Of a stretch of DNA of 24,698 bases, positions 13,877 through 22,369 are shown one piece after another. The position numbers were made by a program, and so were the translations under genes. This DNA is from an uncultured Sphingomonas sp. Its GTDB lineage: Bacteria; Pseudomonadota; Alphaproteobacteria; Sphingomonadales; Sphingomonadaceae. The stretch's first letter is position 1, and every line of letters starts with the position of its first letter. The notes below the pieces were generated by a model. It did not search any database and was not told the DNA's origin. It saw nothing but the letters and a program-made list of their open reading frames with translations. Location of the stretch: positions 1 through 24,698 of the forward strand of contig CAMLSA010000046.1 of the NCBI GenBank assembly GCA_946482655.1, read 5' to 3'.

Positions 13877-14920
13877 ATGGAACGGGAAGCCCAGTTCATC
13901 GGTCAATCCTATGCATTCCTCGATTCGGTGGAGCGGGCCAGCCGCGCCGCCGGTCTGAACCGGCCGGTGCTGGTGATCGGTGAGCGCGGCACGGGCAAGG
14001 AGCTGGTGGCCGAACGCCTCCACCGGCTGTCGCCGCGTTGGGACGGCCCGCTGGTGACGATGAACTGCGCCGCGCTGCCCGAGACGCTGATCGAGGCCGA
14101 GCTGTTCGGCCATGAAGCGGGCGCGTTCACCGGCGCCACCAAGACGCGGGCGGGCCGATTCGAGGAGGCCGATGGCGGCACCCTGTTCCTCGACGAGCTG
14201 GCCACCCTGTCGATGGGAGCGCAGGAGCGGCTGCTGCGCGCGGTCGAATATGGCGAGATGAACCGGATCGGATCCTCGAGGCCGATCCGGGTCGATGTCC
14301 GCATCGTCGCAGCGACCAACGAGAATCTGCCCGAGCTGGTCGACAGGGGCCGGTTCCGCGCCGATCTGCTCGACCGGCTGTCGTTCGAGGTGGTGACCCT
14401 GCCTCCTCTGCGCGCGCGCGAGGGCGACGTGCCGGTTCTGTCCGAGCATTTCGCGCGGCGGATGGCGTCCGAGCTGGGCTGGCCGCACTGGCCCGGCTTC
14501 AGCGGCGCCGCCGCCCGGACGCTCGCCGAACATGACTGGCCCGGCAACGTGCGCGAGCTACGCAACGTCGTCGAGCGCGCGGTCTATCGCTGGGACGACC
14601 CGGAGACCCCGGTCGACGCGATCCAGTTCGATCCGTTCGACAGCCCCTGGCGCCCCAGCCCGTCAGCCGCTGCCGCGAAGTCCTCCGGCGAAGCGGCCGA
14701 ACCCGCCTCGCCGGCCGTTCTGCCGGCATCTTTCCCGGCGCCGAACCTCGACTGCGACGATTTTCGAGCCGCCGTTCTCAGCCATGAAAAGGCGCTGCTC
14801 GAGGCCGCGCTCAAGCGCTGCCGCTTCAACCAGCGCGCGACCGCACTCGCGCTCAAGCTCAGCTATGACCAGCTCCGCCACGCGCTCCGCCGCCACGACC
14901 TGCTCGACCGGCGGGCATGA
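13877..14920 (+). CDS. pspF: PspF, sigma-54-dependent activator of the psp operon
   Basis: 347 residues from ATG 13877 (MEREAQFIGQSYAFLD); an in-frame TTG at 13862 lies inside the putative enhancer. There is no regulatory N-terminal domain, as in PspF. The AAA+ domain has Walker A GERGTGKE, the sigma-54 contact loop GAFTGA, Walker B GGTLFLDEL, an R-finger region RFRADLLDRLSFEV and WPGNVRELRNVVERA. A Pro/Ala-rich linker leads to the Fis-type HTH RCRFNQRATALALKLSYDQL. The linker is longer than in E. coli PspF (about 325 residues). It is divergent from pspA and overlaps the next gene by ATGA. Confidence 0.97.
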   Translation: MEREAQFIGQSYAFLDSVERASRAAGLNRPVLVIGERGTGKELVAERLHRLSPRWDGPLVTMNCAALPETLIEAELFGHEAGAFTGATKTRAGRFEEADGGTLFLDELATLSMGAQERLLRAVEYGEMNRIGSSRPIRVDVRIVAATNENLPELVDRGRFRADLLDRLSFEVVTLPPLRAREGDVPVLSEHFARRMASELGWPHWPGFSGAAARTLAEHDWPGNVRELRNVVERAVYRWDDPETPVDAIQFDPFDSPWRPSPSAAAAKSSGEAAEPASPAVLPASFPAPNLDCDDFRAAVLSHEKALLEAALKRCRFNQRATALALKLSYDQLRHALRRHDLLDRRA

Positions 14921-15666
14921 CACCCGCCGAGCGGATCTTCGCCAGCTTCGACCGGGTGTATATCCTTAACCTGCCCGACCGTCCCGACCGCCGCCGCGAG
15001 ATCATGGAAGAGCTTGGCCGGATCGGCACCGGGCTCGACGATCCGCGGATCGTGCTGTATCCCGCCATCCGGCCGGGGAAGGAGGCCGGCTTTCCCAGCA
15101 GCGGTGCGCGCGGCGCCTTTCTCAGCCATCTCGGCGTGTTGCGCCAGGCGCGCGACCTCGGCTGCCACGCGATCCTGATCCTCGAGGATGATTGCGATTT
15201 CGTCCCGGACATCGGCGCGCTGCTGCCGCCAGCGCTCGACATGCTCGACACGCTCGGGCTCGACATCTTCTACGGCGGCTATGTCCTGCCCGAGGGGCTT
15301 GGCGGCGCCGATCCCGAAGCCAGGCCGCTGCTGCTCGCCAATGGTGCGACGCCGGTGCAGATGGCGCATTTCGTCGGCTTCGGCCGCGGCGCGATCGGGG
15401 CGCTCGTTCCCTATCTCGAGGCAATGCTCGACCGTCCGCCGGGCAGCCCCGACGGCGGTCCGATGCATGTCGACGGCGCCTATAACTGGTTCCGCGCCAG
15501 CCGGCCCGACCTGGCCACCTGGCTCGCCCGCCCCCAGCTCGGCCACCAGCGTCCATCGCGGTCCGACATCTCCGCGCCCGGGCCGCTCGACCGGCTGCCG
15601 GGACCGCTCCGCCGGCTGGCACGGGGCATGAAGCGGAACTGGAAACGCAGGGCGAAGCAGCCTTGA
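14917..15666 (+). CDS. Glycosyltransferase family 25 protein
   Basis: 249 residues. GT25 enzymes add sugars to lipooligosaccharide or other glycans. Marks are FDRVYILNLPDRPDRRREIM, the GARGAFLSHLGVLRQARDLG block and the acidic ILILEDDCDF, with a DG-containing PMHVDGAYNWF later. The C-terminus is very basic (RRLARGMKRNWKRRAKQP), which may attach it to the inner membrane; there is no signal peptide. The ATG overlaps the pspF stop (ATGA), so it is translated with pspF. Its product could alter the envelope under psp control; donor and acceptor are unknown. Confidence 0.92.
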   Translation: MTPAERIFASFDRVYILNLPDRPDRRREIMEELGRIGTGLDDPRIVLYPAIRPGKEAGFPSSGARGAFLSHLGVLRQARDLGCHAILILEDDCDFVPDIGALLPPALDMLDTLGLDIFYGGYVLPEGLGGADPEARPLLLANGATPVQMAHFVGFGRGAIGALVPYLEAMLDRPPGSPDGGPMHVDGAYNWFRASRPDLATWLARPQLGHQRPSRSDISAPGPLDRLPGPLRRLARGMKRNWKRRAKQP

Positions 15667-15743
15667 GGTCCTGCTCTCGAGCTTGAGCGGCCCTTGCCCG
15701 ATGAGGGGCCAACCCGTGCTGGAACGATGATCGCGGACGAAAA

Positions 15744-15769
15744 GGGCCGGAGGTTAGCACCCCCGGCCC
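15744..15769. terminator. Bidirectional terminator between convergent genes
   Basis: GGGCCGG (15744-15750) pairs with CCGGCCC (15763-15769) and the stem extends inward with GU pairing to a TGCTAA-type loop. On the minus strand it is followed by TTTT, on the plus strand by CTTCTTC. It lies between the glycosyltransferase stop and the stop of the PuuD-like gene. Confidence 0.8.
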
Positions 15770-15793
15770 CTTCTTCGCGGCGTTTATCGACGA

Positions 15794-16357
15794 TCAGCCG
15801 AGATTGGCGTTGGTCATCGCGTAGAGCATCGGGATTGACAACAGCGTGTTGGTCCGAGAAAAGATCATCGCTGTCTTGGCGGCCGCCGCCTTGGTGTCCG
15901 CGTCGGCCTCGACGAGACCGAGCGCCTTCTTCTGCGCCGGCCAAATCAGGAACCACACGTTGAACGCCATGATCAGCGCCAGCCACATGCCGATGCCGAT
16001 CAGCAGATAATCGGGCTGTAGAGTCAGGGCCTCGACCAGATAGCCGGTGAGATGGGCCACGATCAGGCCGGTCAGCACGGTGAAGGCCGCGCCCCAGCGG
16101 AAGAAGAACAGCGCCTTGGGGGCGATATATTTCGAAACGCCCGGCTTCAGCTCGGCGGGCACCGCCGGCATGGTGGGGATCTGTACGAAGTTGAAATAAT
16201 AAAGCAGACCGATCCACACGATGCCGAAGAAGACATGCAACCAGCGGAAAACATAGTTGAGCGACACCAGCTCGTGATGCACGCCGAAGATCAGCGCGAT
16301 CGCGGCGAGGAGGCCGACGACCAGCACCAGATGTAGATTGCCGAAAAACTTGTCCAT
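15794..16357 (-). CDS. PuuD-like (urate hydroxylase family) membrane protein without cytochrome domain
   Basis: 187 residues from ATG 16357 (MDKFFGNLHLVLVVGLL), chosen because the upstream frame is not protein-like. Four membrane spans: LHLVLVVGLLAAIALIFG, VFRWLHVFFGIVWIGLLYYF, FFFRWGAAFTVLTGLIVAHL and LLIGIGMWLALIMAFNVWFL. These follow the membrane domain of PuuD, which in the known enzyme (over 400 residues) carries a C-terminal cytochrome c and oxidises urate. Here the cytochrome part and about half the spans are missing, and no purine genes are near. Conserved His in the spans could bind heme. Urate oxidation is therefore doubtful; heme-linked membrane redox is a guess. The promoter region is shared with divergent sodB. 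Confidence 0.82.
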   Translation of the reverse strand: MDKFFGNLHLVLVVGLLAAIALIFGVHHELVSLNYVFRWLHVFFGIVWIGLLYYFNFVQIPTMPAVPAELKPGVSKYIAPKALFFFRWGAAFTVLTGLIVAHLTGYLVEALTLQPDYLLIGIGMWLALIMAFNVWFLIWPAQKKALGLVEADADTKAAAAKTAMIFSRTNTLLSIPMLYAMTNANLG

Positions 16358-16565
16358 GGCGTTCCCCTGCAGTTGCGTCCGCTCCCTTGGTCTGCGGATC
16401 GCTTCGAGGCGCACTGTAGGAATCCGCGAGTCGTTTGTCACATATTATGATAGGCGATCGGTGCCGCGGCCCTGAATTGCGGTGAAATCGGCCCGCGCGC
16501 GGACCCGGGCGGCTTGCGGCTCGTTGACAGGGAAACCCCGCCACATCGCGCAAGGAGTATTCGCC

Positions 16566-17201
16566 ATGGCGTTCACGCTTCCCCCACTGCCGTTCGACAA
16601 GGCCGCGCTGGCGCCGATGCTCTCGGCCGAAAGCTTCGACTATCACCACGGCAAGCATCACCGGGCCTATATCGACAAGGTCAATGGCTGGATCGACGAG
16701 AAGGGCCTCGCGGGCAAGTCGCTGGTCGAGGTGATCCGGTTCGCCAAAGACAGCGGCGACAAGCCGCTCGCCAACAATGCCGGACAGATATGGAACCATG
16801 ATTTCTTCTGGCAGTGCCTGGCTCCCGAAGGTTCGACCCGCCCCTCGGCCAAGCTGGAAAAGATGATCGATTACACCTTCGGATCGCGGGAGAAGCTGAT
16901 CGAGAGGCTCGCCAAGGAGGCCGAAGGCCATTTCGGCAGCGGATGGGCCTGGCTGGTGCTGGCGCGTGATACGCTCACCATCACCTCTCTCCATGACGGC
17001 GACACGCCGCTCTACAGCGAGGGCATCAAGCCGCTCTTCACGCTCGATGTGTGGGAGCACGCTTATTATATCGACTATCGCAACGAGCGACCGAAGTTCG
17101 CCGACGCCGTGCTGGGCAAGCTGATCAACTGGGACTTCGTCTCGCAGAACATCGAAGGCGACGCCGTCGCGAAGGGCGACCAGATGCCGATGGCGGCCTG
17201 A
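16566..17201 (+). CDS. sodB: Superoxide dismutase, Fe/Mn type
   Basis: 211 residues from ATG 16566 with ribosome site AAGGAG (16552-16557). Converts superoxide to peroxide and oxygen in the cytosol. Metal ligands are His27 of FDYHHGKHH, the His of NNAGQIWNHDFFWQ, and Asp and His of DVWEHAYYIDYRN. GHFGSGWAWLVL is the usual core. The NAGQxWNHxFFW and DVWEHAYY motifs fit the iron or cambialistic group; metal preference cannot be decided from sequence alone. The 208-base gap to the divergent gene contains an AT-rich patch (16436-16452), but I could not define a promoter. Confidence 0.97.
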   Translation: MAFTLPPLPFDKAALAPMLSAESFDYHHGKHHRAYIDKVNGWIDEKGLAGKSLVEVIRFAKDSGDKPLANNAGQIWNHDFFWQCLAPEGSTRPSAKLEKMIDYTFGSREKLIERLAKEAEGHFGSGWAWLVLARDTLTITSLHDGDTPLYSEGIKPLFTLDVWEHAYYIDYRNERPKFADAVLGKLINWDFVSQNIEGDAVAKGDQMPMAA

Positions 17202-17227
17202 AGCCCCTCTCTCCGAGGAGAAAGGAG

Positions 17228-18535
17228 CTATCGGGCGATATCCTCCAGAAACCGGTTGAACCGCTGCTGGAGCCGGTCCGCGCCGATCGTCAGCGATTGC
17301 GCGATTCTTATCATCGTCGCTGATCCGGCAACGGCGTTGCTGGCGGTAAAACTGATATCGGCCGCCTGCGCCCGGATATGTTCGTTGGCCCCCGCCGCAT
17401 CGGCGACACTGGCGCTGATCAGCTGGCTGGCCGCGCCGTTGCGCGCCACGGCCTCGTCGATGGTCGAGGCGAGAGTGTCGAGCGCGCTGATCGCGGTTTC
17501 GATGCCGGCCTGGGCGGAGGCGACGCTGCCCACACCGCTCTGCACGCTCTGGATTCGGGTCGCGATCTGTCCGGCCGCATCGCGGGTCTGCTGGGCGAGC
17601 GCCTTGACCTCGGCTGCGACCACCGCGAAGCCCCGCCCCGCCTCGCCGGCGCGCGCCGCCTCGATCGTCGCGTTGAGCGCGAGCAGGTTGATCCGCCGGG
17701 CGATCTGGTCGATCGCGTCGACCACCTCGCCGATCTCGCGGCTCGTCTCGCTGAGCTGGCGCGCGCGCCGCCCGCCATCCTCGATCAGCTCGCCGACCCG
17801 TGCGGTCGAAGCGCGCGCCTCGGCGACCTCGCGACCGAGATCCTCCAGCTCGCGTGCGAGCTGATGGCCCTGGGCGGCGATCTCGCCGACGTTGTCGGCG
17901 GCCTGTGCCGCCGCCGCCATCACCGACAATCCCTTGGCCCCCGCATCGCCGGCGCGCCGCTCCATGTCGTGTGCGGCGTCTTGAAGCTGATCCGAGGCGC
18001 CGCCGATCTCGCGCGACATCTGGGTCGCCTCGGCGCGCATCACGGCCGAGGCTTCGGCGATCCGGCGCAGCCGTGCCTCGCGCTGTGCCGCGACGATCGC
18101 CTCGCGATCGGCCGCCATGCGCAGCAATGTGCGCCCGCAGACCACGCCGCGAAACCGCCCCCGCTCGGTCAGGATCAGCGCGTCATGACCGGCACCGCCG
18201 GAGATCAGCGCAAAGAAATGGCCCAGCCCGGCGCCGATGTCGGCGACCGGCACCGGGCTGAGGAAGGTGTCCAGACGGCGGTGGAGGGTGTCGTTCTGGA
18301 GCAGCGCATGGCCGAACGGGTTGAGCAGAAGCTTGCGAACGTCGCGCTCGAGCACCGCGCCGAGCGGTGAGCCTTCGGCATCCACCACCGGCAACGCCTC
18401 GAGATCGGGACGCGCCCGGAACTGAGCGATCACCTCGCGCAGCTCGGCGCCGGCCTCCACCGCTTCGGTGCGCAGGGCGGACAGCAGCGAGTCTTCCGGC
18501 GGTCGGCTCGACGTGATCGGGGTCTGGAGGGTCAT
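17228..18535 (-). CDS. Soluble methyl-accepting chemotaxis protein with CBS-like N-terminal domain
   Basis: 435 residues from ATG 18535, after ribosome site AAGGAG. There is no signal peptide or membrane span, so it is cytosolic. The N-terminal ~130 residues look like a CBS pair: [20 protein letters not shown], then a second half with [20 protein letters not shown]. The rest is a long helical chemoreceptor domain whose tip is [40 protein letters not shown] and [21 protein letters not shown] domains commonly bind adenine nucleotides, so it may sense energy state (inference). No che genes are nearby. A CheB/CheR-recognition tail is not evident at the C-terminus (NRFLEDIAR). Confidence 0.93.
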   Translation of the reverse strand: MTLQTPITSSRPPEDSLLSALRTEAVEAGAELREVIAQFRARPDLEALPVVDAEGSPLGAVLERDVRKLLLNPFGHALLQNDTLHRRLDTFLSPVPVADIGAGLGHFFALISGGAGHDALILTERGRFRGVVCGRTLLRMAADREAIVAAQREARLRRIAEASAVMRAEATQMSREIGGASDQLQDAAHDMERRAGDAGAKGLSVMAAAAQAADNVGEIAAQGHQLARELEDLGREVAEARASTARVGELIEDGGRRARQLSETSREIGEVVDAIDQIARRINLLALNATIEAARAGEAGRGFAVVAAEVKALAQQTRDAAGQIATRIQSVQSGVGSVASAQAGIETAISALDTLASTIDEAVARNGAASQLISASVADAAGANEHIRAQAADISFTASNAVAGSATMIRIAQSLTIGADRLQQRFNRFLEDIAR

Positions 18536-18660
18536 TTCGGGCTCCTTGGAGAGCTCGACTAAAGTATGATGGTAAACGGGGGGTAAGCCGGGCGTGACAG
18601 AGCGATGAAAATTTGATGAATTTCCGCCATTTCTCGCTCCTGCGCGGCGAGGAAGTGACG

Positions 18661-19284
18661 CTATCCCTGCGGGGGGAGCGCCGCGTCCTCGGCCTTCTCG
18701 GCGTTGAGCCCGTGCTTCATCAGCATCGGCACGTTGGCGATCGCGAACAGCAGGGTGGCAGGCATCGCCCCCCAGATCTTGTAGCCGAGCCAGAAGCTCA
18801 TGCTGGTGGTGCGCCATACCACCTCGTTGGCCACTGCCATGGCGACGAAGAAGACTGCCCAGTTGCGGGTGAGCTTGGACCATCCGGTGTCGGTCAGGCC
18901 CGGATAGGCATGGCCGAGCACCGCCTTGAGCATCGGCCGGTTGGTCAGCATGCCGAAGCCGAGGATCGCGGCGACCATCAGATAGTAGATGGTCGGCTTC
19001 ATCTGGATAAAGGTCGCGTCGCGCAGCCAGACGGTCAGCCCGCCGAACACCAGGACCATCACTCCAGAGAAGAGGAGCATCGCCGATACCCGGCGGCTGG
19101 TGATCCAGGAGAGCGTGATCGCGGCGAGCGTAGCCGCCATGAAGATACCGGTGGACAGCACGATGTCCTTGGTCAGCCAATAGGCCGCCAGATAGACCAG
19201 CAGCGGCCCGAGATCGATCAGCAGCCGCAATCCCGGGCCGGGTTCGCGCTTGAGCTCGGGCTTCTTCACCGCGACATCACCCAC
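18661..19284 (-). CDS. ispZ: YciB/IspZ family inner membrane septation protein
   Basis: 207 residues with five or six membrane spans. Marks are [39 protein letters not shown], a [20 protein letters not shown] block and [19 protein letters not shown]. YciB/IspZ is an inner membrane protein needed for normal septation and envelope integrity in enterobacteria and Shigella; the biochemical role is unclear. The start is GTG 19284, whose G is also the last base of the ftsY stop (TAGTG), pointing to coupled translation. It is last in dapF-mtaB-ftsY-ispZ. It is slightly longer than E. coli YciB owing to the charged N-terminus. Confidence 0.95.
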   Translation of the reverse strand: MGDVAVKKPELKREPGPGLRLLIDLGPLLVYLAAYWLTKDIVLSTGIFMAATLAAITLSWITSRRVSAMLLFSGVMVLVFGGLTVWLRDATFIQMKPTIYYLMVAAILGFGMLTNRPMLKAVLGHAYPGLTDTGWSKLTRNWAVFFVAMAVANEVVWRTTSMSFWLGYKIWGAMPATLLFAIANVPMLMKHGLNAEKAEDAALPPQG

Positions 19285-20219
19285 TACCTGGCTATCCTCT
19301 CGACACCCGCGATCGCGCGCGCCACTTCGGCGGGGTCGAACGGCTTGAGGTCGTCGACCCCCTCGCCGAGCCCGATCGCGTGGACCGGCATGCCATAACG
19401 CTCGGCCGCCGCGACCAGCACGCCGCCCCGCGCGGTCCCGTCCAGCTTGGTCATGATCAGGCCGGTCACGCCCGCGGTCTCCTTGAATATCTCGATCTGG
19501 CTCAGCGCATTCTGTCCCGTGGTCGCATCGAGCACCAGCAGAACGTCGTGCGGCGCCGCGGGGTTCAATCGCCCGAGCACCCGCCTGATCTTCGCCAGCT
19601 CGTCCATCAGCCCGGACTTGTTCTGCAGACGGCCGGCGGTGTCGACGATCAGCACGTCGATTCCCTTCTCGGTGCCCTGCTTGACGCCCTCATAGACCAG
19701 CCCCGCGGCATCGCCGCCCTCGTTTCCGGTGATGATCGGCACGCCGACCCGCTCGGCCCAGACCTTGAGCTGTCCGATCGCGGCCGCCCGGAAGGTGTCG
19801 CCGGCGACGAGCATCACCGCATAGTCCTGTTCCTTGAGCCAATGGGCGAGCTTGGCGATCGTGGTGGTCTTGCCGGAGCCGTTGACCCCGATCACCAGTA
19901 TCACCTGCGGGCGCGGAAAGGCCTCGATCTCGAGCGGCCTGGCGACGGTGCCGAGCACCTTCTCGATCTCCTGCGCGACGATCTCGCGAAGTCCCCGCTC
20001 GTCAAGGCCCTTCTCGAACATCTCGCCGGCCAGCCGGGCGCGGATACGGCCCGCGGTCACCGGGCCCAGGTCGGAAGCGATCAGCGCCTCTTCGATCTCG
20101 CCGAGGGTCTGCGCGTCGAGCGCGGCCTTGCCGAACAGCCCGGTCAGATTCTCGCCGAGCCGGTCGGAGGTCTTGCGGAACCCGCCGAACAATTTGTCGC
20201 GCCAGCTTGTCTCGCTCAT
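19284..20219 (-). CDS. ftsY: FtsY, signal recognition particle receptor
   Basis: 311 residues. GTPase that docks SRP-ribosome complexes at the membrane for co-translational insertion. N domain from SWRDKLFGGFRKTSDRL; G1 GVNGSGKTTTIAKLA, DTFRAAA, G3 DTAGRLQNKSGLM, LVLDATTGQNA, G4 TKLDGTARGG, and the closing LGEGVDDLKPFDPAEVARAI. The acidic A domain of E. coli FtsY is nearly absent, as in many alphaproteobacteria. The ATG overlaps the mtaB stop (ATGA), and its TAG overlaps the ispZ start. Confidence 0.98.
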   Translation of the reverse strand: MSETSWRDKLFGGFRKTSDRLGENLTGLFGKAALDAQTLGEIEEALIASDLGPVTAGRIRARLAGEMFEKGLDERGLREIVAQEIEKVLGTVARPLEIEAFPRPQVILVIGVNGSGKTTTIAKLAHWLKEQDYAVMLVAGDTFRAAAIGQLKVWAERVGVPIITGNEGGDAAGLVYEGVKQGTEKGIDVLIVDTAGRLQNKSGLMDELAKIRRVLGRLNPAAPHDVLLVLDATTGQNALSQIEIFKETAGVTGLIMTKLDGTARGGVLVAAAERYGMPVHAIGLGEGVDDLKPFDPAEVARAIAGVERIAR

Positions 20220-21475
20220 GCCGCCATGTCCGCAGCCATTCCCCTGAGATCATCGCCGTCGACGCCGGTGATGATGGTGCTGATGATGCGCCCGGACTCG
20301 GGCGCCGCCGCCTCGAAACGCACCCGCGCGAAATTGGCCGCATGGCCGGAGCCGCCACGCTCGGCGAGCACCTCCTGCCGGGTGCCGACCAATGTCCTCA
20401 GCCAGGCGGCCCGCCGCGCCGCCGCCCGGTCGCGTAAAGCGGCGGCGCGGCGGCGGATCGTCTCGCGATCATGTTGCGGCATCCGCGCGGCGGGAGTGCC
20501 GGCCCGGGGTGAATAGGGGAAGATATGGCCGAAGACGATGTCGCAATCGTCGATCAGGGCGGCGCTGTTGGCGGCCATCGCGTCGTCCTCGGTCGGGAAA
20601 CCGGCGATCAGGTCGGCGCCGATCGCGATGTCGGGCCGCGCCGCCTTCAGCCGCGCGACCATCGCCACCGCGTCGGCGCGCCGGTGGCGCCGCTTCATCC
20701 GCTTGAGGACCATGTCGTCGCCGGCTTGGAGCGACAGATGGAGATACGGCATGACGCGTGCTTCCTGGGTCAGCAGCGCGAACAGCCGGTCGTCGATCTC
20801 GATCGAGTCGAGCGACGACAGCCGCAGCCGCCCGAGCGCGGGGACGTGGGTGAGGATGCGCTCCACCAGCAGGCCCAGGCTCGGCGCACCGGGCAGGTCG
20901 GGGCCGTAGCTGGTGAGGTCGACCCCTGTCAGCACGACTTCGGCATGGCCCTGCTCGACCAGCGCCCTGACGCGGTCGATCACCAGCCCCGCGGGGACCG
21001 AACGGCTGTTGCCGCGGCCATGAGGGATCATGCAAAAGGTGCAGCGGTGGTCGCAACCATTCTGCACCTCGACGAAGGCACGGGCATGGCCGGTAAAGGC
21101 CGACACCATATGCGGCGCGGTCTCGCGCACCGCCATGATGTCCGAGACATGGATGTCGGCGGTCGCGCCGCGATCGAAGCCGAACAGTTCGGCCCGCCCC
21201 TTGTCGGCATTGCCGATCACCCGTGCGACCTCGGGCATTGCGACGAAACTGCCCGGCTCTGTCTGGGCCGCGCAGCCGGTGACGACGATCCGCGCCTCGG
21301 GACGGCGCCGCGCCGCCTGGCGGATCGCCTTGCGCGCCTGCTTGACCGCTTCGGATGTCACCGCACAGCTGTTGACGATGATCAGGTCGTCCTGGTCGCC
21401 CGCGAGCGCGCGCATCGCCTCGCTTTCGGCGATGTTGAGGCGGCAGCCGAGAGTGATCAGCTCGGGACCGGTCAT
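20216..21475 (-). CDS. mtaB: MtaB, tRNA t6A37 methylthiotransferase
   Basis: 419 residues from ATG 21475. Radical SAM enzyme that converts t6A37 of tRNA to ms2t6A. The N-terminal UPF0004 domain carries three cluster Cys: ITLGCRLNIAESEA, IVNSCAVT and VTGCAAQ. The radical SAM motif is CDHRCTFCMIPHGRGNSRS. Further blocks are ARVMPYLHLSLQAGDDMVLK and IGADLIAGFPTEDD, then a TRAM-like C-terminus. MiaB proteins have a different N-terminus, so MtaB is preferred. It overlaps dapF upstream and ftsY downstream by ATGA, the middle of the tight operon. Confidence 0.95.
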   Translation of the reverse strand: MTGPELITLGCRLNIAESEAMRALAGDQDDLIIVNSCAVTSEAVKQARKAIRQAARRRPEARIVVTGCAAQTEPGSFVAMPEVARVIGNADKGRAELFGFDRGATADIHVSDIMAVRETAPHMVSAFTGHARAFVEVQNGCDHRCTFCMIPHGRGNSRSVPAGLVIDRVRALVEQGHAEVVLTGVDLTSYGPDLPGAPSLGLLVERILTHVPALGRLRLSSLDSIEIDDRLFALLTQEARVMPYLHLSLQAGDDMVLKRMKRRHRRADAVAMVARLKAARPDIAIGADLIAGFPTEDDAMAANSAALIDDCDIVFGHIFPYSPRAGTPAARMPQHDRETIRRRAAALRDRAAARRAAWLRTLVGTRQEVLAERGGSGHAANFARVRFEAAAPESGRIISTIITGVDGDDLRGMAADMAA

Positions 21476-22293
21476 CCGCCAGAGCCGCTGCCAAAGGCGT
21501 TCAGGTCCGCTTCCGCCGTGAAGACATGGGTGGCGGGGCCCGACATCGTGATCGGACTGCCCGGGGCCCACGCGATGACGAGCGCGCCGCCGGGCAGGGT
21601 GACCGTCACCGGGCTGTCGACCAGACCGGCGCGGATCGCCGAGACCGCGGTCGCGCAGGCGCCGGTGCCGCAGGCGTCGGTCAGGCCGACGCCGCGCTCC
21701 CACACCCGCAGGCGGATGTTCGAACGGCCATCGACGGTCGCGACATTGACGTTGATCCGGGCGGGGAAGAGCGGGTCGGTCTCGATGACGGGTCCGAGCC
21801 GGGCGAGCGCGACCGTGTCGGTGTCCTTCACGAAGAAGACCACGTGCGGATTGCCGACGTTGGCGGCCATCGGCGCCGCGAGATTCTCCCAGGCGACCGG
21901 CATCGCCATCGTATCCATCGCATAGGCGAGCGGGATGGCGTCCCAGTCGAAGCGGGGCTCGCCCATCTCGACCGAGATCAGATCGTCCTCGCTGCGGCCG
22001 CCGAGCAACCCCGCCACCGTCTCTATCCTCGCGGTGCCGCCGAGCAGGCTGACGACGCAGCGCGTGGCGTTGCCGCACGCCTCGACCTCGCCGCCATCGG
22101 CGTTGAAGATCCGCATCCGGGCGTCGGCGACGTCGGACGGCTCGAGCAGGATGAGCTGATCGCAGCCGATCCCGGTCCGGCGGTCGGCCAGCGCCCGCGC
22201 CCGCGCCTCGGTCATCTCGACCGGCGCTTCGCGCGCATCGATCACGACGAAATCATTGCCGAGACCGTGCATCTTGTGAAAGCGGACCATCAT
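21472..22293 (-). CDS. dapF: Diaminopimelate epimerase
   Basis: 273 residues. Interconverts LL- and meso-diaminopimelate for lysine and peptidoglycan synthesis. The opening KMHGLGNDFVVIDAR, ACGNATRCV with one catalytic Cys and DACGTGACATAV with the other are diagnostic. Two adjacent ATG codons at 22293 and 22290 compete; the second (MVRFHKMHG) is the more usual start. It is first of dapF-mtaB-ftsY-ispZ, and its TGA overlaps the mtaB ATG. The promoter must lie in the 76 bases before it, or it reads from upstream; none could be defined. Confidence 0.97.
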   Translation of the reverse strand: MMVRFHKMHGLGNDFVVIDAREAPVEMTEARARALADRRTGIGCDQLILLEPSDVADARMRIFNADGGEVEACGNATRCVVSLLGGTARIETVAGLLGGRSEDDLISVEMGEPRFDWDAIPLAYAMDTMAMPVAWENLAAPMAANVGNPHVVFFVKDTDTVALARLGPVIETDPLFPARINVNVATVDGRSNIRLRVWERGVGLTDACGTGACATAVSAIRAGLVDSPVTVTLPGGALVIAWAPGSPITMSGPATHVFTAEADLNAFGSGSGG

Positions 22294-22336
22294 CGCCGCG
22301 CGACTTAGGGATTTGCACGGGCCGAGTCCATAAGAG

Positions 22337-22367
22337 CCGGCCCCGCCCCCTTCCCGGAACGGGCCGG
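22337..22367 (-). terminator. Probable terminator of the GGDEF-EAL gene
   Basis: CCGGCCC (22337-22343) pairs with GGGCCGG (22361-22367) across a GC-rich 17-base loop, starting three bases after the TAG stop on the minus strand. There is no T tract, so moderate confidence. It lies upstream of dapF. Confidence 0.45.
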
Positions 22368-22369
22368 AG

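Noticed and set aside
16358..16565. Promoters in the PuuD-like/sodB divergent region
   Set aside because: TATTAT at 16443-16448 is -10-like, but no acceptable -35 lies at the right distance on either strand.
17205..17224. Dyad between sodB and the chemoreceptor gene
   Set aside because: TCTC-CGAG-GAGA is only four pairs; too weak to call a terminator.
20525..21925. A 466-codon plus-strand frame across mtaB and dapF
   Set aside because: It spans two well-defined minus-strand genes and their overlap, and has low-complexity Arg/Gly composition: a shadow frame.
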